Source: Granulosicoccus sp964390335
GTDB taxonomy: Bacteria; Pseudomonadota; Gammaproteobacteria; Granulosicoccales; Granulosicoccaceae
Assembly (NCBI GenBank): GCA_964390335.1
Contig: CAYMHU010000001.1
Location: forward strand, 124,001 to 188,000
Length of the DNA stretch: 64,000 nt
Reading direction: 5' to 3'
Shown here: piece after piece, positions 29,523 to 37,998 of the stretch
Numbering within the stretch: the stretch's first letter is position 1
How the letters are laid out: each line of letters begins with the position of its first letter
Notes under the pieces: generated by a model
The model's database searches: none
The model's input: the letters and a program-made list of their open reading frames with translations, nothing else
Told to the model about the DNA's origin: nothing
Made by a program: the position numbers and the translations under genes

Positions 29523-29855
29523 ATGAAATTTTCTGATACATCAAACGCAATTATTGCTGAAGAAAAAATCACTAACTATCTACTTTCTCATGAGCACCCA
29601 ACGGGGCGATTTAAAGCACAATTCTTCAATACTTTGGATTTTGAACAGGCAAATTGGAAGCTGCTCGAAAGAGCGTTGCGGGATTTGCTGATTGAGGAGG
29701 CAGAGCTACTTGAAACTACGGAATGGGGTGAAAAATATGCAATACGTAGCGAAATTCAAGGGCCAAATGGCAAATCAGCAAGAATTGTAAGCATTTGGAT
29801 TATACTGTTGACAGACAAACATCCAAGATTCGTAACGGCGTATCCGAGGAATTAG
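29523..29855 (+). CDS. DUF6883 domain protein
   Basis: 110 residues from ATG 29523 (MKFSDTSNAIIAEEKI); a TTG at 29499 would add a basic tail with no support. The whole length matches DUF6883: LLSHEHPTGRFKAQFFNTL, WKLLERALRDLL, then YAIRSEIQGPNGKSARIVSI and PRFVTAYP. DUF6883 domains often appear beside DUF4926 genes and at the C-terminus of polymorphic toxins; the activity is unknown. One base separates its stop from the DUF4926 gene, so they are certainly an operon. The region is AT-richer than its neighbours. A toxin/antitoxin-like role is inference only. Confidence 0.8.
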   Translation: MKFSDTSNAIIAEEKITNYLLSHEHPTGRFKAQFFNTLDFEQANWKLLERALRDLLIEEAELLETTEWGEKYAIRSEIQGPNGKSARIVSIWIILLTDKHPRFVTAYPRN

Positions 29856-29856
29856 C

Positions 29857-30087
29857 ATGGAACACAAAGAGTTAGACACTGTTGTACTACGTGATTCGAT
29901 TCCCGAGCATCATTTGGAGGCCGGTGATATTGGAGCTGTGGTAACTATACATCCAAACAACTCGATTGAAGTCGAGTTTGTTGCGGCATCCGGTATGACT
30001 CGCGCTCTACTCACACTCAAACCCGATCAAATTCGCCCAATTGATCCGGATGATGTACTGTCAGTTAGGAAGCAAAGCGCCGCTTGA
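29857..30087 (+). CDS. DUF4926 domain protein
   Basis: 76 residues. The sequence LDTVVLRDSIPEHHLEAGD, then IGAVVTIHPNNSIEVEFV and RALLTLKPDQIRPI is the standard DUF4926 pattern, a small beta-rich (SH3-like) fold of unknown function. It starts 1 bp after the DUF6883 stop. In other genomes the pair recurs together, as the two parts of one unit, possibly the immunity or antitoxin-like half. Acidic/neutral, no signal. Confidence 0.8.
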   Translation: MEHKELDTVVLRDSIPEHHLEAGDIGAVVTIHPNNSIEVEFVAASGMTRALLTLKPDQIRPIDPDDVLSVRKQSAA

Positions 30088-30748
30088 GGTCTTATTTACC
30101 TAATCGGTGAATACATTATAAACTTGACCATTCTCTCCCCTCACTGCTGCTTCGATCAATCTCCATCAAGTTTGCGTGAAGCAATCATCGTGATTTACAA
30201 ATGGTCATCTCAGTTTATTTCGGTCAGAGGAATTAAAAGAACTGCTTCCACATTACCCAAAGTTGAATGAAGCTGGAAAGAAAAAACTGCTAAATATGTG
30301 ATAGCTGTTTTTTGGCCCTAGCAAACACCGTACAAAATTGCGCATTGTTTTCCTCGATACCGGATAGTCACCAATGTTGAGAAGAAGTCCATGTTCGTTC
30401 TTCGTTCAAAAAACCATCATCGATATGGCAATTGAGCGCCTAAGTAAATGCCACCAATTGCCAGGATAATGGGCAATCGGATAAACTCTATACAGTCGAT
30501 CAATTCACGCAAATTATTTAAACTCGTTTAACACGGCAAGGACGATGGGGTTGCATATATTGAAATCGAACTAGTGCAGTTGACTCAATCACGTAATAGC
30601 AAATGCATTAAATTCATAGCCAGACTAATCAGAACAATCAAATGGCTGACATATATAAATCAAACGAATAAGCAAAAAAGAGCACACTGTATTTATGCGT
30701 TAACCTTCCTAAAAGATGTATTGATGCGAATGTGAGAAGATTATTTAA
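30088..30748. other. 661-bp AT-rich intergenic region with no clear gene
   Basis: No convincing gene in any frame. A 24-codon stretch at about 30227-30301 (+) reads EELKELLPHYPKLNEAGKKK then stops; it could be the tail of an eroded regulator gene but has no start. The composition is AT-rich, like the following membrane gene. Confidence 0.5.
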
Positions 30749-31464
30749 ATGGAAAACTTGTTTTTTTTATAGTATCGAGGCTTCTGATTGCATCAATTTC
30801 GGCAAGTTTATTCTCATTTTTTGCCCAAATCGCAGTATTCCGATATACCCGTTCTATTCAGGCACCAATTCCAGCACAGGAAATCTTTGGGCTTCCTAAT
30901 GAAGGATTTAAATTACTTCTTGCAGTGATTTGGTTATTTTTATTTCTAATATTCTCCGTGATATATTTTTGTCGATTTCCGTCTTTCACTAATAATGGTG
31001 AGCAATGCAATGAGAGTACAATAGAAAACTACTATTGTTCATTAGTTATTATCCGATCTTGGTTGTTTTGGTCATGTTTAATACCATTTGTTGTTGTGCT
31101 GTTATTTATTTTGTTTCCTACACTTACGATGGGGTCCTTGAGATTTTTGGGGCATGGGGGAGAGTTAACAATATGCTATGCCCCAGGAATTCAGTTACAA
31201 GACTATTCAGATGATATAACTGCTATGTCTCGTTCAGATAAACACACAACACCCTATCTTACCAATAATATAAGAGGACGATTAGTATATCTAAATGCAA
31301 ATAATGCTTATATTCAGCTGCTACCCAGAACCGACACTACAGTGATTGTGACTGATGAGGTAGGTGGAAAAACCATTCCTGGTAGTTTTGCGGTGTTGCG
31401 TGGTGATTACTTGAGTGCGGGTTACCATCTAGTAGAGGCACAACTTCTAAGTGGGGATTGTTGA
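30749..31464 (+). CDS. Predicted membrane protein, start interrupted at a T8 tract (possible frameshift)
   Basis: The frame ending at 31464 is open from 30736, but has no ATG before 30925 (GTG). ATG 30749, with a GAGAAG Shine-Dalgarno 8-9 bases upstream, starts MENLFF and then meets TAG after a run of eight T (30761-30768). Adding one T (nine) would join this start to the open frame and yield about 239 residues: helix 1 (FIVSRLLIASISASLFSFF), helix 2 (LLAVIWLFLFLIFSVIYF), helix 3 (WLFWSCLIPFVVVLLFILF) and a soluble C-terminal part (GRLVYLNANNAYIQLLP, GSFAVLRGDYLSAGYHLVEA). The protein is not recognised. The tract could be a sequencing error, a slippage switch, or an inactivating mutation. If the shorter GTG 30925 start is used, it is 179 residues. 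Confidence 0.6.
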
Positions 31465-31847
31465 ACAATATATATGATGGCGTGTGGATTTTGAAAACAG
31501 TTGTAATTTGTATTGGTTACCTTACTTCATTGAATTCAGATATCAAATATCGCGTGAACTAATGGTGTATTAAACTTGATAGATGATTTCTACTGCAACC
31601 GTTAAAGATTCCTAGGGACGCATTGGGAGAGTAACGATATTTGGATGGCGGATGTTACTCTAATTATCAAGCGTCCGCTTTACCGCAAAAATAAAGCAAT
31701 TTATCGCTACTTCCGGATTAGGCACAATTAAAACCGACAGAAAATGAGGGCGAATGTCTGCTTTTACTTCATCTTGCGTGTTCAATCAGGTCGGGTCCGG
31801 GGTATTACGGGCGCTACTAAATTACGCTGGCAGATAACACCTATTTA
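31465..31847. other. 383-bp intergenic region with nested inverted repeat
   Basis: No gene detected. It contains an unusual nested pair of inverted repeats at 31616-31676 (listed separately). The rest is AT-rich, lying between the membrane gene and the tail of otnK. Confidence 0.5.
31616..31676. repeat. Nested inverted repeat (GGACGC/GCGTCC and AGAGTAAC/GTTACTCT)
   Basis: Outer arms GGACGC (31616-31621) and GCGTCC (31671-31676) enclose inner arms AGAGTAAC (31628-31635) and GTTACTCT (31654-31661). All arms are perfectly complementary. The 18-base centre is GATATTTGGATGGCGGAT. No poly-T follows on either strand. Candidate structured RNA, regulatory site, or recombination site. Confidence 0.6.
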
Positions 31848-33092
31848 TTAAGACGCCAATACTCTGGCAGCTTTTTCAAAGAAATCCACAGCACCAAAGT
31901 TACCCGACTTCAAAGCCACCACTAATTCAGGCCCAGCTCTCAATGCTGGCACACCCGGGTCTATTTCTGGCCCGATTTCCAACTGTTGTAACCCCAACCC
32001 TTCTACTACCGCACCAGAGGTTTCACCACCCGCGGTGATGAGTCGACTAACTCCCGCCGCAACCAGTTGACGCGCAGTTTCAGCAAAAAACTGTTCCAGC
32101 GCCTGCGCTGAACGTTCTAGACCAAACTCGGCCTGTACCGCTTTAACTTGTTCGGGATCCGCAGAACTGTATGCCAATGGAATACCGTGCGACAGTTGCA
32201 CCCACTCAACCACTTTCTCTGGAAGCAATGTTTTGTTAATGACTTCTTCAGCGCGTATTTCGAATATGGGATTGGACTGCTTATGCAGCGCCAATTGTTG
32301 TCGGGTTGCTATGGAACATGAACCAGATAGCACGGCGCATTGACCACTCTGCCCTTGCCACTGATTGCTTTGCGTTCCCATTAAACCCTTAGCACGAAAA
32401 TTGTCGGGCAAGCCCAAAGCCACACCAGACCCACCGGTGATGAGTGGTAGATCAGCTACAGCTTTACCGATTTCGCGCAGGTCAGCATCCTGCAGTGCAT
32501 CAACCACAATTAAGCGTTTGCCTTCGTCATGATTTTTATTAAGCGACGCACTAATTGCTTCGTGACCAGCAAACACATCTAAAGCTGCTACGTGCCCTAC
32601 GCCCATACCGGTTTGCAACGATAACCAGCGTCGTAAATCTGCATCGGTCATGGGTGTTAACGGGTGATTCTGCATGCCCGATTCGTTTAGCAATTTATCG
32701 CCAACGTATAAATACCCTTGATAGATGGATCTGCCGGTACCCGGGAACGCGGGACACACAATAACTTTGTGTGCATCAAGCTCCTTAGCAAGCGCTTCCG
32801 CTACTGGTCCAATATTGCCTTCCGGCGTGGAGTCGAATGTTGAGCAGTATTTAAAGAAGAACTGCTGACATCCTTGCTGTTGCAACCATTTCAATGCATG
32901 CAGCGATTGTTCTACAGCATCGGCAGGATTAATGGAGCGGGACTTCAAGGCAACCACACCTGCTTCAATATCGCTACTGGCTTGAGATTCGGGTACGCCA
33001 ACATATTGCGCTACCCGCATGCCTTCCTTTGCCAAGGTATTGGCTAAATCGCTGGAGCCGGTGAAGTCGTCACCGATGCAACCCAATAGCAT
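31848..33092 (-). CDS. otnK: Four-carbon acid sugar kinase (3-oxo-tetronate kinase, OtnK-like)
   Basis: Phosphorylates 3-oxo-tetronate with ATP in the pathway for four-carbon acid sugars such as threonate and erythronate. 414 residues, the family size (DUF1537). N-terminal: GDDFTGSSDLANTLAKEGMR; FFKYCSTFDSTPEGNIGPVA, CPAFPGTGRSIYQGYLY. C-terminal nucleotide-binding domain: ITGGSGVALGLP, CAVLSGSCSIATRQQL, LITAGGETSGAVV and LALGPEIDPG-like QLEIGPEIDPGVP. Upstream ltnD ends at the otnK start (TAATG overlap). The aldolase (OtnC) and isomerase (OtnI) of the pathway are not in this window. Confidence 0.9.
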   Translation of the reverse strand: MLLGCIGDDFTGSSDLANTLAKEGMRVAQYVGVPESQASSDIEAGVVALKSRSINPADAVEQSLHALKWLQQQGCQQFFFKYCSTFDSTPEGNIGPVAEALAKELDAHKVIVCPAFPGTGRSIYQGYLYVGDKLLNESGMQNHPLTPMTDADLRRWLSLQTGMGVGHVAALDVFAGHEAISASLNKNHDEGKRLIVVDALQDADLREIGKAVADLPLITGGSGVALGLPDNFRAKGLMGTQSNQWQGQSGQCAVLSGSCSIATRQQLALHKQSNPIFEIRAEEVINKTLLPEKVVEWVQLSHGIPLAYSSADPEQVKAVQAEFGLERSAQALEQFFAETARQLVAAGVSRLITAGGETSGAVVEGLGLQQLEIGPEIDPGVPALRAGPELVVALKSGNFGAVDFFEKAARVLAS

Positions 33093-33994
33093 TACGACTC
33101 TCCCGGCAATTTGATGTCCGAATTTTGAGTGTATATCTTTGCAACTGCCGCATCATCTTCCTTACCATAGCCTGCGCTCGATGCCGCAACAAATTGATCT
33201 AAAGCAGCTGTTGCAATGGGCGCCGTAAAACCTGATTTTTTTGCTATGTCCAATACAATCCCTAAATCTTTAGGCCAAATATCCACCGAGGAGTGAGGCG
33301 TGTAATCGCCGGCTACAATATGCGGGGCTCTGTTTTCTAACATCCAACTGGTGCCGGCACACTGCGGGATAACCTCTAAGAACTTTTCCGCCGAGATGCC
33401 TTGCGTTAAACCGAAAGTTAATGCTTCGGCCATTGTTGCAATGTGCACGCCTGCCAACAATTGATTAACGGCTTTCATTGCAGAACCTGCACCGGCTTCA
33501 TTACCCAGTTTAAAAACAGTTTCTGCCGTTGCATCTAAGACCAGCTGCGCAGCACTGAATGCGTCCTCTGTGCCAGAGGCCATGATTGAGAGCTGCCCCG
33601 CTGCTGCTTTTACAGAGCCACCGGATATAGGCGCATCCAAATAATGCAAACCAAGCTGTTCACATTGCGAGGCCATTTGCCTTGCAAAGTCAGGTGGAAC
33701 CGTTGCACAGGCCATGGCAATCGCGCCTTTTTTCAGCTTTGGCGCGATGCCGTTATCACCAAATAATACCGACTCTGTTTGCGCGGCATTGAGGACAACA
33801 ACAATAACCGCGTCCAGAGATTCTGCTATATCGTTTAATTGACCAGCAGACCCACCTTCAGCTTGAAATCGTTTTTCCTGCTCTGGCACAACATCAAAAC
33901 CATAGGTGTTATGGCCTGCACGCAATATTGATTGCGCGATGCCATAACCCATTGACCCAAGCCCAAATACCGCTACGTTCATTGCTTTACTCAT
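33092..33994 (-). CDS. ltnD: L-threonate dehydrogenase (LtnD-like, 3-hydroxyisobutyrate dehydrogenase family)
   Basis: NAD+-dependent oxidation of L-threonate to 2-oxo-tetronate, the step before OtnK. 300 residues. N-terminal Rossmann loop GLGSMGYGIAQ (about 10-20), then the substrate-binding DAPISGGSVKAAAGQLSIMA (substrate motif), and the catalytic Lys in GAGSAMKAVNQLLAGVH. The C-terminal domain WPKDLGIVLDIAKKSGFTAP is family-typical. Assignment to threonate rather than another beta-hydroxyacid relies on the otnK partner. It overlaps the cinA-like gene by 8 bp and abuts otnK. Confidence 0.85.
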   Translation of the reverse strand: MSKAMNVAVFGLGSMGYGIAQSILRAGHNTYGFDVVPEQEKRFQAEGGSAGQLNDIAESLDAVIVVVLNAAQTESVLFGDNGIAPKLKKGAIAMACATVPPDFARQMASQCEQLGLHYLDAPISGGSVKAAAGQLSIMASGTEDAFSAAQLVLDATAETVFKLGNEAGAGSAMKAVNQLLAGVHIATMAEALTFGLTQGISAEKFLEVIPQCAGTSWMLENRAPHIVAGDYTPHSSVDIWPKDLGIVLDIAKKSGFTAPIATAALDQFVAASSAGYGKEDDAAVAKIYTQNSDIKLPGES

Positions 33995-34775
33995 TGATTA
34001 GTTGTCCACCTGCATTGTCGACCAGTGTAATTAACGCTTGTTGTACTTCGTTTAGTAATTTGGCGTCGGTACTACGCGCAACTAATGTCACTGCATACGC
34101 ACCAGCATATTTACCAGGATAGCTACCCAAGTCAACTGCAGGATATTGCGCTTGCAGTTGACGTAACGGAGTTGCTAAATCACCCTCTCCTAAATTACAT
34201 CGCACTGACACACTGGCAATTACAGCACCTTGTTGCAGGGTTGGCACTATGGAATCAAACATCGCTTGCATAATGCGTGGCACACCCGCCATCACAAACA
34301 CATTACCCATACAAAACCCTGGTGCTGCCGACACCGGGTTATCAATGAGTGATGCACCTTCTGGGATTCTGGCCATCCTTAGTCTGTCTGAGTTGGGAGT
34401 CACATTCCGCTCTGCCCAATAGTCCATCAGTACTTTTTCAGCTTCGGGATGAATATCGATGGGTACGCCAAAGGCCTTAGCGATACAGTCGGCAGTAATA
34501 TCATCGTGAGTTGGTCCAATACCACCCGTAGTGAACACATAAGTATTGCGGGTGCGCAGTTCGTTTAAAGTGCTAACAACCACGTCTTCTATATCAGGGA
34601 TAACGCGCGCTTCGGAAACACGAATACCATGATCAGCTAATCGGGTTGCCATATACGAAAGGTTCAGATCTTGAGTACGGCCGCTTAAGATCTCGTTACC
34701 AATCAGCAGCACTGCCGCTGATGGATTTGACAAAGAACTTGTGGTGGAGTTTGTATTTGTTGGTGTGGCCACCAA
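33987..34775 (-). CDS. CinA-like competence/damage-inducible protein A (MoeA/MogA-like molybdopterin-binding domain)
   Basis: 262 residues. GNEILSGRTQDLNLSYMATR, VFTTGGIGPTHDDITADCIAKAFGV and AAPGFCMGNVFVMAGVPRIM identify the N-terminal MoCF_biosynth domain of CinA. The family is found in NAD metabolism (nicotinamide mononucleotide deamidase in full-length CinA), but this protein lacks the C-terminal deamidase domain. It likely binds ADP-ribose or nucleotides; its exact reaction is unknown. First gene of the operon with ltnD and otnK (8-bp overlap). The link to threonate use is unusual and unexplained. Confidence 0.85.
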   Translation of the reverse strand: MVATPTNTNSTTSSLSNPSAAVLLIGNEILSGRTQDLNLSYMATRLADHGIRVSEARVIPDIEDVVVSTLNELRTRNTYVFTTGGIGPTHDDITADCIAKAFGVPIDIHPEAEKVLMDYWAERNVTPNSDRLRMARIPEGASLIDNPVSAAPGFCMGNVFVMAGVPRIMQAMFDSIVPTLQQGAVIASVSVRCNLGEGDLATPLRQLQAQYPAVDLGSYPGKYAGAYAVTLVARSTDAKLLNEVQQALITLVDNAGGQLINE

Positions 34776-34885
34776 GGTGCTCGCTGTAAGATACTAGTAT
34801 TAAACTATATCCTATTCTGCACGTGAATAAACACATTTCGATCGATGCTGAAAAACGTTTGGCTACTGAGACACAACTACCAATC

Positions 34886-35719
34886 TTATGGAGGCAGAAT
34901 CTCGGCAGAAAAAGTTGCTGATGCGTCCCCGCTTGCTGGTACAAAAATATTTGTCCAAAGAACCGTATTTGCTGCAATACTCATGTTTGAAGACGAAGGT
35001 AAGCTGACTACCTGTAGATTTCCAAAACCGCTGGGAACAACATCATCCACTCGCACGTCAACAGCATCGTCTGGCCCACTGTTTGACACTGTGAGTGTAA
35101 AAACCACAGTATCACCCACAGTCGGGTTTTCATTGTTCACTGACTTATCAATAGTAAGTTCAACTTCATCTTGTAACGCAGTTATATTGCCAGAGGTTGC
35201 TGTCAATGAAACGTAGTCAAGCCTACTGCCTTTTTCCCGCCGGAGAATCTTCAGTGTATGCTGGCCAGCTGCCAAGTTTGAAAATACGTCTGGCGTTATC
35301 AATCTCCAGTAACTTGATCGGTATCCGTTAATTATTTGCCAATTGTTCGAGTCAAGCTTGTACCAAAATGAATCGTTAGTAGTGCTTGGCAGAAGTACGT
35401 TAATGTCAAATTGAACATCCGTCGTGTCGCTAAGGCTGAAGTTTATCTGAACTAGGCCTGTATCAGAATCTTCAGGACTACAGTTACAGCCACCCGAGCT
35501 GCTGTTCACCGGCCATTCTATGTATTGACCGCCAGACGCATTGGTATCATTCAAGACCTCAAACGGTGGGAAACTTGGTTGCGTTGAAAGGCTTTCCAGC
35601 TCAACTATTAACGGGTTTGCATTAACCGGACTGCTGACCGTCAAGAGAGTCACAGACATCACAGAAGTAGGCAGCAAGATATGTAACAAGCAACTGGATA
35701 GAAACCTGATAGCATTCAT
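34886..35719 (-). CDS. Secreted protein with DUF11 repeat domain
   Basis: 277 residues from ATG 35719 (MNAIRFLSS); a TTG at 35737 is less likely. A signal sequence (SVTLLTVSSPVNA) precedes a carbohydrate-binding-like domain (about 40-180: FEVLNDTNASGGQYIEWPVN, VQFDINVLLPSTTNDSFWYK, AGQHTLKILRREKGSRLDYV) and a DUF11 domain (about 195-275: LTIDKSVNNENPTVGDTVVF, LTVSNSGPDDAVDVRVDDVV). It ends abruptly after one DUF11 unit (SAEILPP), where many relatives carry several. A surface or secreted polysaccharide-binding role is possible. Confidence 0.7.
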   Translation of the reverse strand: MNAIRFLSSCLLHILLPTSVMSVTLLTVSSPVNANPLIVELESLSTQPSFPPFEVLNDTNASGGQYIEWPVNSSSGGCNCSPEDSDTGLVQINFSLSDTTDVQFDINVLLPSTTNDSFWYKLDSNNWQIINGYRSSYWRLITPDVFSNLAAGQHTLKILRREKGSRLDYVSLTATSGNITALQDEVELTIDKSVNNENPTVGDTVVFTLTVSNSGPDDAVDVRVDDVVPSGFGNLQVVSLPSSSNMSIAANTVLWTNIFVPASGDASATFSAEILPP

Positions 35720-35894
35720 AAAAGCGCGAAGTAACAATTACACGAGAAATTATTTGGATCACACTAGCGATGTTTCACGCGCTGAGTGACCTATAGTGAT
35801 TCACAGAATTGCAACTATAGTACCGATCAGCGGCACCAACACTTTCAACACAAAAGTAACTGGTTACACGGCCATCAGAATAGACCGCTATCGG

Positions 35895-36458
35895 TTACTC
35901 GCCGAGCGCGCAACTGTAAGGGTAATCTCGCTCAGACAAATTAGCCGACAACCACAAATAACGCCCCATGATAGAACGCAGATAGGAACCTGGGTTGCCA
36001 ATTGAACCATCAAAATCGGCAGCACTGATTAGAATGCTGGCACCGGTATCTGTCACATGAGCACTGGCTTGAATGCTTCCATCAATGTGGCGAATGACTT
36101 CATCATAGCCGGCAACCGGTGTGATATCCCCTTCCACAATCTCAACAACGGGTTCTTGCGCGGTTTGCTGCAAACACGTTTGCATATACAGCCACTGCTC
36201 TTCTATGTAGCTGCTCTTATCCTTGACTGATTGGGTGTTATCGTCGTAGTTAATCTGCATACCGATATCAGGTGTAAACTCGATGAGATTTTGACCTTGA
36301 CCTGCGTTACCTACTGACAGGCCAGCCTGATCGGAAAGCGGACCATTGACTGTTGAATCGACTGTACCACTACCGCCACCACACGCACTCAAAGCTACTG
36401 CTATTGCAGCAAACATAATGGTACGGAAAACGGTTTTCGGACTTGTTGCTGTGTTCAT
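35895..36458 (-). CDS. Hypothetical lipoprotein
   Basis: 187 residues from ATG 36458 (MNTATSPKTVFRTIMFA); the longer frame begins in non-coding sequence. Lipobox ALSACGGG at about residue 23-26 predicts a lipoprotein. The mature part has DGSIQASAHVTDTGASILIS and GRYLWLSANLSERDYPYSC and resembles no family I recognise. It lies between the DUF11 protein and tcdA, all on the minus strand but with long gaps. Confidence 0.65.
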   Translation of the reverse strand: MNTATSPKTVFRTIMFAAIAVALSACGGGSGTVDSTVNGPLSDQAGLSVGNAGQGQNLIEFTPDIGMQINYDDNTQSVKDKSSYIEEQWLYMQTCLQQTAQEPVVEIVEGDITPVAGYDEVIRHIDGSIQASAHVTDTGASILISAADFDGSIGNPGSYLRSIMGRYLWLSANLSERDYPYSCALGE

Positions 36459-36610
36459 ATAGTCAGCCTCGTCATGGATCGTTATTTCGATCTCTAATAC
36501 ACCTGTACTGGTTAGCGGGCCATGCAAAATTTCCTACACATTTAAGTGTGATGAATCTCCCAAATTATGTTGGCAGTAATGATGATGACGGCAGTGCGTA
36601 ACAATCGTTA

Positions 36611-37414
36611 TCAGTTGGGCGTTTCAGCGCTTTTTTGACGTGCTACAAGGGCTCGATTCAAAGCTCTGGACGCAGCAACTAACCCAAAGGTTCCGGTAAC
36701 ACCACTCACCGAACCATAGCCGTGATCGCAATCGAGCGACGCGCCAGGCACACCCGGTTTGGTATGGGTAACGCCGCCGGCACCATCGGGATACTTGGGT
36801 TGTTCTGTGGAGAACACACACTCCACACCAAAACGTTTTTTAGGGTACCGGCTAAAGCCGTAATCGGTGCGCAAACGTTTACGGACTTTGGATGCCAGCG
36901 CATCATTCCAGGTTTGGGACAAATCGCATACCTGAATACACAAGGGGTCAATTCGACCACCAGCACCACCCGTGGTGATGATATCGATGCGTTGCCGCTT
37001 ACAAAACGAGATCATAGCGGCTTTAAACCGAATGCTGTCTATTGCGTCGATGACCACGTCAAATTGCTGATCAAGATACTTCGATAAGTTACTCTCCGCC
37101 AGAAAGTCATCCACCGCGTGCACATCACACTCGGGATTAATTTGCTTAACGCGATCTGCCATGAGCGACACTTTTGAGTCACCGATTGTCGTACTCATGG
37201 CATGAATTTGTCGATTGATATTGCCAACAGTCACATCGTCGTGATCTATTATTGTTATATGGCCCACGCCGGTTCTTGCCAACGACTCAACGGCCCAGGA
37301 ACCGACGCCACCAATACCTACGACGCAAAATCGGCATTGCGCCAGCAATTCATACGTTTCGCGGCCGAAAACTCGCGGCAGCGCAGCAAACGCAGTATCA
37401 GGAGAAAATGTCAT
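36611..37414 (-). CDS. tcdA: tRNA threonylcarbamoyladenosine dehydratase
   Basis: E1-like ATP-dependent enzyme that cyclises t6A37 of tRNA to ct6A. 267 residues, usual length. Nucleotide-binding GIGGVGSWAVESLARTGVG (about 33-51), DDVTVGNINRQIHA, DAIDSIRFKAAMISFCKR, TTGGAGGRIDP and CVFSTEQPKYP match family motifs. The GARL-equivalent at the start is ALPRVFGRETYELL. ATG 37414 lies inside the divergent GIY-YIG gene start: the two start codons overlap in a 7-base block (37408-37414). Confidence 0.94.
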   Translation of the reverse strand: MTFSPDTAFAALPRVFGRETYELLAQCRFCVVGIGGVGSWAVESLARTGVGHITIIDHDDVTVGNINRQIHAMSTTIGDSKVSLMADRVKQINPECDVHAVDDFLAESNLSKYLDQQFDVVIDAIDSIRFKAAMISFCKRQRIDIITTGGAGGRIDPLCIQVCDLSQTWNDALASKVRKRLRTDYGFSRYPKKRFGVECVFSTEQPKYPDGAGGVTHTKPGVPGASLDCDHGYGSVSGVTGTFGLVAASRALNRALVARQKSAETPN

Positions 37415-37707
37415 CTGTCGAACTCAATAATGCGGAGACCTGGGTGGTGTATATCTTACGATGTCGCGACGATTCACTGTACACCGGAATTACCACCGAT
37501 CTGCCACGCCGGCTACTAGAGCACAATTCATCCAAACGCGGCGCGAGCTACACCCGTGGACGTCGGCCGGTCGATGTGGTTTTTAGCCAAAGTGCGCCTG
37601 ATCGCTCAACTGCCAGCAAGCTTGAAGCCCGCATCAAGTCACTTAACAGGGCTGCTAAAGAGTCACTAATTGAGGAGGGTTTTGCTGGGCCCCAAAGCCA
37701 ACCATGA
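37408..37707 (+). CDS. GIY-YIG nuclease family protein (UPF0213-like)
   Basis: 99 residues. GIY-YIG signature VYILRCRDDSLYTGITTD (about 14-31), RR.LEHN and LEARIKSLNRAAKESLIEE. This is the short UPF0213/YhbQ-type, of which E. coli YhbQ acts on nucleic acids and has a damage-resistance link. ATG 37408 has GGAGA 3-7 bases upstream. Its first 7 bases overlap the 5' end of tcdA on the opposite strand. Confidence 0.88.
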   Translation: MSSVELNNAETWVVYILRCRDDSLYTGITTDLPRRLLEHNSSKRGASYTRGRRPVDVVFSQSAPDRSTASKLEARIKSLNRAAKESLIEEGFAGPQSQP

Positions 37708-37998
37708 GTCAATTATGAGCCAACTTTTGGACCATTCTTGAGCCCCTCGAAACCCGAGCCGACGCTGGAATAAGTTGCCAATTCGCGGTACAATCCACCC
37801 TGCTAAAGATTGCAGAAAACTCACCCACCTGGTGCAGCCGGAATCCCGGTTCAGTGCAATCTGCCAGACCACCTTCTTAGTGTAAGTAGGTTACAGGCGT
37901 AGTAATCGTTCGAGACACGCTACATCAGATCGCTCAGACCTGATCGGCATACTGCCGGTAGTCCGCTTTTGCGGTTTGAAAATGATAGAGGCCTATAA
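37708..37998 (+). promoter_or_regulatory. Long structured leader region of the RRM gene
   Basis: 291 bases with no gene. A three-part folded element lies at 37829-37867: CTGG/CCAG outer, TGCA/TGCA middle, CCGG/CCGG inner with an AATC loop. Two small perfect hairpins follow: CGGCA-TAC-TGCCG (37945-37957) and CCGC-TTTT-GCGG (37963-37974). A -10-like TACAAT is at about 37788. Long structured leaders often make RRM/cold-shock proteins temperature-responsive; that is inference here. Confidence 0.5.

Noticed and set aside
30227..30301. 24-codon stretch EELKELLPHYPKLNEAGKKK as part of a gene
   Set aside because: Too short, no start, and no partner piece around it; composition does not differ from the background.
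30567..30580. Shared word AATCGAACTAGTGC with 46443-46456 as a repeat or attachment site
   Set aside because: Words of this length are expected to recur by chance in 64 kb, and the flanks do not match.
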